From: Thermoleophilaceae bacterium | Lineage (GTDB): Bacteria; Actinomycetota; Thermoleophilia; Solirubrobacterales; Thermoleophilaceae | Direction: 5' to 3' | Assembly (NCBI GenBank): GCA_013695885.1 | Contig: JACCZP010000018.1 | Location: 1-8,436 of the forward strand | Length of the DNA: 8,436 nt | In this document: positions 5,837-8,436 of the stretch, piece by piece | Numbering within the stretch: position 1 is the stretch's first letter | How the letters are laid out: every line of letters begins with the position of its first letter | Position numbers and translations under genes: made by a program | The notes under the pieces: generated by a model | Seen by the model: only the letters and a program-made list of their open reading frames with translations | Database searches by the model: none | Told to the model about the DNA's origin: nothing

Positions 5837-6112
5837 TTAGGTCCCGAAGCCCTCGCGCGCCTCGCGCACGAGGGTGACCGCCTCCGGGAACAGCGAGCCC
5901 ATGGTCTCGCGGATCTGCTGGGCCTGCTGCTCGGCGTTGCCCTGGAGGTTCATGCGGTTGATGCCGGCCACGGTCATGTCGACGGCCAGCTTGATCGCGT
6001 TGTCGGCCCAGGCGACCTTCTGCGCGCCCTGCATCTGCTCGGCGATCTCCGCCATCCGGCGGCGGAGCTCCTCTGGGTCTCCGAAGAGGCCGAAGGGATC
6101 CTCTGAGGACAT
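5837..6112 (-). CDS. Small helical protein of unknown function
   Basis: The product is 91 residues. It begins MSSEDPFGLFGDPEELRRRM and is followed by long amphipathic helices rich in Ala, Gln, Glu and Met (about 13-45 and 55-88), with no membrane segment, signal peptide or cysteine. I do not recognise a named family. The start at 6112 is supported by the TACACT box ending 6 bases upstream, as in a leaderless transcript; longer in-frame starts would run into the divergent SDR gene. Codon use (GC-rich third positions, regular charge pattern) looks genuinely coding. It is transcribed away from the SDR gene across a 52-base divergent region and ends at the double hairpin. A helical-bundle or oligomeric adaptor is possible, but that is only inference. 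Confidence 0.7.
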   Translation of the reverse strand: MSSEDPFGLFGDPEELRRRMAEIAEQMQGAQKVAWADNAIKLAVDMTVAGINRMNLQGNAEQQAQQIRETMGSLFPEAVTLVREAREGFGT

Positions 6113-6118
6113 GGGGCG

Positions 6119-6124
6119 AGTGTA
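6119..6124 (-). promoter_or_regulatory. Candidate -10 box (TACACT) of a leaderless promoter
   Basis: Minus-strand TACACT is separated by CGCCCC from the ATG of the small gene, so transcription would begin at about the start codon. No Shine-Dalgarno sequence lies before the ATG. No clear -35 is seen. Confidence 0.45.
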
Positions 6125-6164
6125 GGGGTCCGGTGATCGCCGCTCGACTAAGCTCGCCCGCGCC

Positions 6165-6971
6165 GTGACCCTCCCGGTCCCCTCCTCCTCGACCACCTGC
6201 GTGATCACCGGATCCTCCTCGGGGATCGGGGCGGAGATCGCGCGGGAGCTCGCACGGCGCGGGCACGGCGTCACGCTTGTGGCCCGTCGCGAGGAGCGCC
6301 TGCGCGACCTCGCCGACGAGCTCTCCGGCGCCCACGGCATCCGCGCGGAGATCGTGGCCGCCGACGTCGCCGAGCCCGATGGGCGCGCATCGATCTTCTC
6401 GGCGCTGAGCGATCGCGGCCTGACCGCCGACGTGGTGGCGAACAACGCCGGCTACGGCAGCGGTGGGAGCTTCCAGGATCTCGACATGGAGTCCGAGGAG
6501 AAGATGGTCCGCCTGAACGTCGACGCGCTGCACTCCATGTGCGCGCACTTCGTCCCGGAGATGGTCGGCCGGGGCCGCGGCGCGATCCTCAACGTGGCCT
6601 CGACCGTCGCCTTCCAGCCGCTTCCGCGCCAGGCCACCTACGCCGCCACCAAGGCCTTCGTCCTCTCCTTCACCGAGGCGCTGCACGCCGACCTCCACGG
6701 CACCGGTGTGACAGCGACCGCCCTGTGCCCCGGCGTCACCCGCACCGAGTTCTTCGACGTGGGCGGCATGAGCGAGGAGCTGGCCGGCGCCCCGGAGTTC
6801 GCGGTGATGGACTCGCCCGAGGTCGCGCGCCTCGGGGTCGAGGGGATGGACAAGGGCAAGCGCGTGGTCATCCCCGGGGCGGTCAACCAGGTCGGCGCGG
6901 TGTCCGGCCGCATGACCCCCCGCAGCCTGCTCGTCCCGTTCCTGCGCCGCGTCTACCCGGTGGGGAAGTGA
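6165..6971 (+). CDS. SDR-family NAD(P)-dependent oxidoreductase
   Basis: The product is a 268-residue classical short-chain dehydrogenase/reductase. The cofactor-binding turn is TGSSSGIG (15-22) and Arg residues after the second strand (LVARREERL, 38-46) favour NADP(H). Later landmarks are AADV (65-68), NNAG (93-96), and the catalytic Ser146 (NVASTVAF), Tyr159 and Lys163 (YAATKAF). CPGVTRTEF (188-196) is the usual post-catalytic Pro-Gly loop. The tail (230-268) resembles the DltE/YqjQ-like SDR group that acts on lipids, ketones or acyl substrates, but the substrate cannot be deduced. GTG 6165 is chosen because the family usually has a short N-terminal extension before the first strand. A TAAGCT box at 6149-6154 may be its -10. 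It may be co-transcribed with the hydrolase 45 bases downstream. Confidence 0.92.
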   Translation: MTLPVPSSSTTCVITGSSSGIGAEIARELARRGHGVTLVARREERLRDLADELSGAHGIRAEIVAADVAEPDGRASIFSALSDRGLTADVVANNAGYGSGGSFQDLDMESEEKMVRLNVDALHSMCAHFVPEMVGRGRGAILNVASTVAFQPLPRQATYAATKAFVLSFTEALHADLHGTGVTATALCPGVTRTEFFDVGGMSEELAGAPEFAVMDSPEVARLGVEGMDKGKRVVIPGAVNQVGAVSGRMTPRSLLVPFLRRVYPVGK

Positions 6972-7004
6972 GCGCCAGTCCCCCGTAGGGATCGCGAGGG
7001 ACCG

Positions 7005-7010
7005 TACTTC
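7005..7010 (+). promoter_or_regulatory. Weak -10-like box (TACTTC) before the hydrolase gene
   Basis: TACTTC ends 6 bases before the ATG at 7017, the same geometry as the leaderless candidates elsewhere in the window, but the last base is C instead of T. The hydrolase could instead be read through from the SDR gene. Confidence 0.25.
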
Positions 7011-7016
7011 CCGGTC

Positions 7017-7838
7017 ATGGAGCTCGAATCGGGATCGGTCGACGCCGCCGGCGCGCGCCTCTCCCACCACTCGACCGGCGTCGGGCCCGCCGTGCTGTTC
7101 GTGCACGGTCCCGCGCTGGGAGCGGAGGTCTTCCGGGACACCCTGGTCGCACTCGACGCCCTCGAGGGGCGGCCGATCCGAGTCGTCTCCTACGACCGTC
7201 GGGCCTACGGGGGGAGCGAGACCCTCGAGCCCTTCCGCGCGACCACGGTCTCCGAGCAGGCCGAGGACGCCGTGGTCCTCGTCGACGCGCTCGAGCTCGC
7301 TCCGGTGCTCGTAGTCGGCTTCGACGTGGGTGCGCTGGTGGCCCTCGACCTCCTTCTGCGTCATCGCCCCCGGCTGGGCGGCGCGGTGCTCGTGGAGCCC
7401 GCGCTCCTGTCGCTCGTCGCCGAGGGACGCGAGGCGGTGGCCGGGCTGCGGGAGGTCGTGGAGGAGGGAGTCAGGGACGGGGGCGCGGGCGGGGCGGTCG
7501 AGGGCTACCTCGAGCACGTGGGCGGGCCGGGCACGCTCGAGCGCCTCGGGCACGACCGGTTGAACGGCGCGCGCAGGAACGCTCGACCCTTCGCAGCCGA
7601 CCTCGCGGCGGGCCCGGCTTGGCGCTACGCGCCGCGTGACCTGCGCGAGCTCGCCGTCCCGGTGACGGTGGTGAGCGGCGAGCGCAGCGCGCCGGCGTGG
7701 CGTGGGGCGGCGGCCGCGCTGGCGCGGCTCGTGCCCGACGCCGAGCTGGTGGAGCTCGACGCCGGGCATCTCGTCCCGATGGATGACCCGGAGGGGCTCG
7801 CACGCGTGGTGCGGGCGGCGGTCGAGGCGACGCGCTAG
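7017..7838 (+). CDS. Alpha/beta hydrolase with Asp at the nucleophile position
   Basis: The product is a 273-residue alpha/beta-hydrolase-fold protein. The oxyanion region is VLFVHGPALG (26-35) and an early strand ends in VVSYDRRAYGGS (56-67). The nucleophile elbow is VVGFDVGALVALD (99-111), where Asp103 replaces the usual Ser of GxSxG. The catalytic His is His251 in DAGHLVPMDDPEG. The acid could be Glu127 (LVEPALL, after the strand following the elbow, as in haloalkane dehalogenases) or a residue near 222-225. An Asp nucleophile is typical of epoxide hydrolases and haloalkane dehalogenases, but their usual HDWG or similar context is absent, so the substrate is open. The cap region is short (about 135-195). 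It lies 45 bases after the SDR gene on the same strand and converges on the hemolysin III-like gene. Confidence 0.85.
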   Translation: MELESGSVDAAGARLSHHSTGVGPAVLFVHGPALGAEVFRDTLVALDALEGRPIRVVSYDRRAYGGSETLEPFRATTVSEQAEDAVVLVDALELAPVLVVGFDVGALVALDLLLRHRPRLGGAVLVEPALLSLVAEGREAVAGLREVVEEGVRDGGAGGAVEGYLEHVGGPGTLERLGHDRLNGARRNARPFAADLAAGPAWRYAPRDLRELAVPVTVVSGERSAPAWRGAAAALARLVPDAELVELDAGHLVPMDDPEGLARVVRAAVEATR

Positions 7839-7843
7839 ACGAA

Positions 7844-7857
7844 CCGCGCCGCCGCGG
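7844..7857. terminator. Short hairpin between convergent genes
   Basis: CCGCG (7844-7848) and CGCGG (7853-7857) can pair around a four-base loop, within the 22-base gap between two convergent stop codons. It has no T-tract, and such short palindromes are common at this GC content. Confidence 0.2.
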
Positions 7858-7860
7858 GGC

Positions 7861-8436
7861 CTACGCCTCGCCCGGCAGCACGAAGAAGACCACCACCGCG
7901 AGGTGGAAGATCGCCGCGCCGATCACGAGCAGGTGGAAGATCTCGTGGTACCCGAACACGGTGGGCACGGGATCGGGACGCTTGCGCGCGTAGATGACCG
8001 CGCCGACCGAGTAGAGGACGCCGCCCGCGAGGATCAGCACCAGCGCGGCCACGCCGAGGCTGGCGGTGACCCACGGCAGCGCGAACAGGCCGGCCCACCC
8101 GAGGACCAGGTAGACGACGGCCACGAGCCATCCCGGGGCGTCGATCCACACCAGCTTGAGGATGATCCCCGCGGCCGCCCCACCCCAGATGATCGAAAGG
8201 ACGACCACGGAGATCGTCCCGTCGAGGGCGAGCAGGGCGATCGGCGTGTAGGTGCCGGCGATGAGCATGAAGATCATCGAGTGGTCGAGGCGTCGCATCC
8301 AGCGGCGGGCGCGGGGCGACCAGTCGATCCGGTGGTAGAGCGCGCTGACGCCGAACAGGCCGCTGACGGTGGCCGCGTAGATGCTGGTGGCCACGATCGC
8401 CGCGGCTCCCCGGGCGGCGAAGACGAGCCCCACCCC
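7861..8436 (-). CDS. Hemolysin III / PAQR-family membrane protein, N-terminus beyond the right edge
   Basis: At least 191 codons are visible and the frame is open at the window edge. Bacterial hemolysin III (YqfA/TrhA-type) proteins are usually about 200-230 residues, so roughly 20-35 N-terminal residues, including part of the first membrane helix, are missing. Counting from the first in-window GTG, signatures are GVSALYHR (28-35) with Ser30 and His34, RRLDHSMIFMLIAGTYTP (47-64) with Asp50-His51, and PTVFGYHEIFHLLVIGAAIFH (157-177) with His163 and His167. These Ser, Asp and His residues form the metal site of the PAQR superfamily. Alternating hydrophobic segments fit a seven-helix membrane protein. 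Despite the name, most bacterial members are not shown to be toxins; lipid metabolism or membrane homeostasis is proposed. Identity is secure. Confidence 0.92.
   Translation of the reverse strand, partial: GVGLVFAARGAAAIVATSIYAATVSGLFGVSALYHRIDWSPRARRWMRRLDHSMIFMLIAGTYTPIALLALDGTISVVVLSIIWGGAAAGIILKLVWIDAPGWLVAVVYLVLGWAGLFALPWVTASLGVAALVLILAGGVLYSVGAVIYARKRPDPVPTVFGYHEIFHLLVIGAAIFHLAVVVFFVLPGEA

Noticed and set aside
5180..6106. A 308-codon plus-strand frame spanning the gene-poor region
   Set aside because: It overlaps the SCP2 remnant in another frame, crosses the double hairpin and runs antisense to the small gene. The composition shows no protein-like periodicity.
6972..7016. Possible hairpin GTCCC/GGGAC between the SDR and hydrolase genes
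   Set aside because: The 5-base stem has a long loop and no T-tract, which is within chance expectation at this GC content.
5274..7769. An 831-codon minus-strand open frame
   Set aside because: It runs antisense through the SCP2 remnant, SDR and hydrolase, all of which have strong family motifs. Its product is low-complexity and rich in Arg, Gly, His and Ala, typical of a shadow frame in GC-rich DNA.
1..8436. CRISPR array, tRNA, rRNA, insertion sequence or prophage
   Set aside because: I found no regularly spaced repeats, cloverleaf candidates, transposase or integrase motifs, or paired terminal inverted repeats by reading both strands.

Overview
The window is very GC-rich with strong G/C preference at third codon positions, tightly packed genes, many GTG starts and few Shine-Dalgarno sites. 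This points to a high-GC actinobacterium. The set of protein families (HxlR-type regulator with SCP2 domain, LURP-one protein, CWTGTG-type RpiB homologue, DUF427, Fpg/Nei homologue) fits Thermoleophilia/Solirubrobacterales best, but that placement is inference from the sequence alone. Most of it reads as ordinary chromosomal housekeeping and accessory-metabolism DNA. I saw no phage genes, transposase, CRISPR array, tRNA or rRNA.

Layout. (1) Positions 1-1214, minus strand: a compact operon reading leftward. It starts with a 26-codon mini-ORF, followed one base later by an RpiB-like sugar-phosphate isomerase homologue, which overlaps a LURP-one/scramblase-like gene by ATGA. A further gene may begin at the left edge. 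(2) Positions 1215-1282: a short divergent promoter region. (3) Positions 1283-5016, plus strand: a four-gene operon with gaps of 3 bases or fewer, encoding a thioredoxin-NHL fusion (NHLRC2-like), an Fpg/Nei-family DNA glycosylase homologue, a DUF427 protein and a YbhN/LPG-synthase-TM family membrane protein. (4) Positions 5017-5364: no convincing gene. (5) Positions 5365-5754, plus: a remnant of an HxlR-type regulator that keeps the SCP2-like C-terminal domain but has lost the DNA-binding half. (6) Positions 5792-5831: two adjacent hairpins between convergent genes, a likely bidirectional terminator. (7) Positions 5837-6112, minus: a small helical protein of unknown function, divergent from (8) an SDR oxidoreductase at 6165-6971 and (9) an alpha/beta hydrolase with an Asp in the nucleophile position at 7017-7838. 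(10) Positions 7861-8436, minus: a hemolysin III/PAQR-family membrane protein cut by the right edge.

Cross-cutting observations: several transcription units have a TAnnnT-type -10 box ending 6-7 bases before the ATG and no Shine-Dalgarno site, the signature of leaderless mRNAs. Several enzymes carry substitutions at positions the family normally conserves: the RpiB homologue lacks both ring-opening His positions, the Fpg homologue lacks one zinc-finger Cys and the H2TH Asn, and the hydrolase has Asp for Ser. The most unusual item is the leaderless, apparently translationally coupled mini-ORF at the head of the rpiB-like operon. I see no clear novel defence or mobile system.
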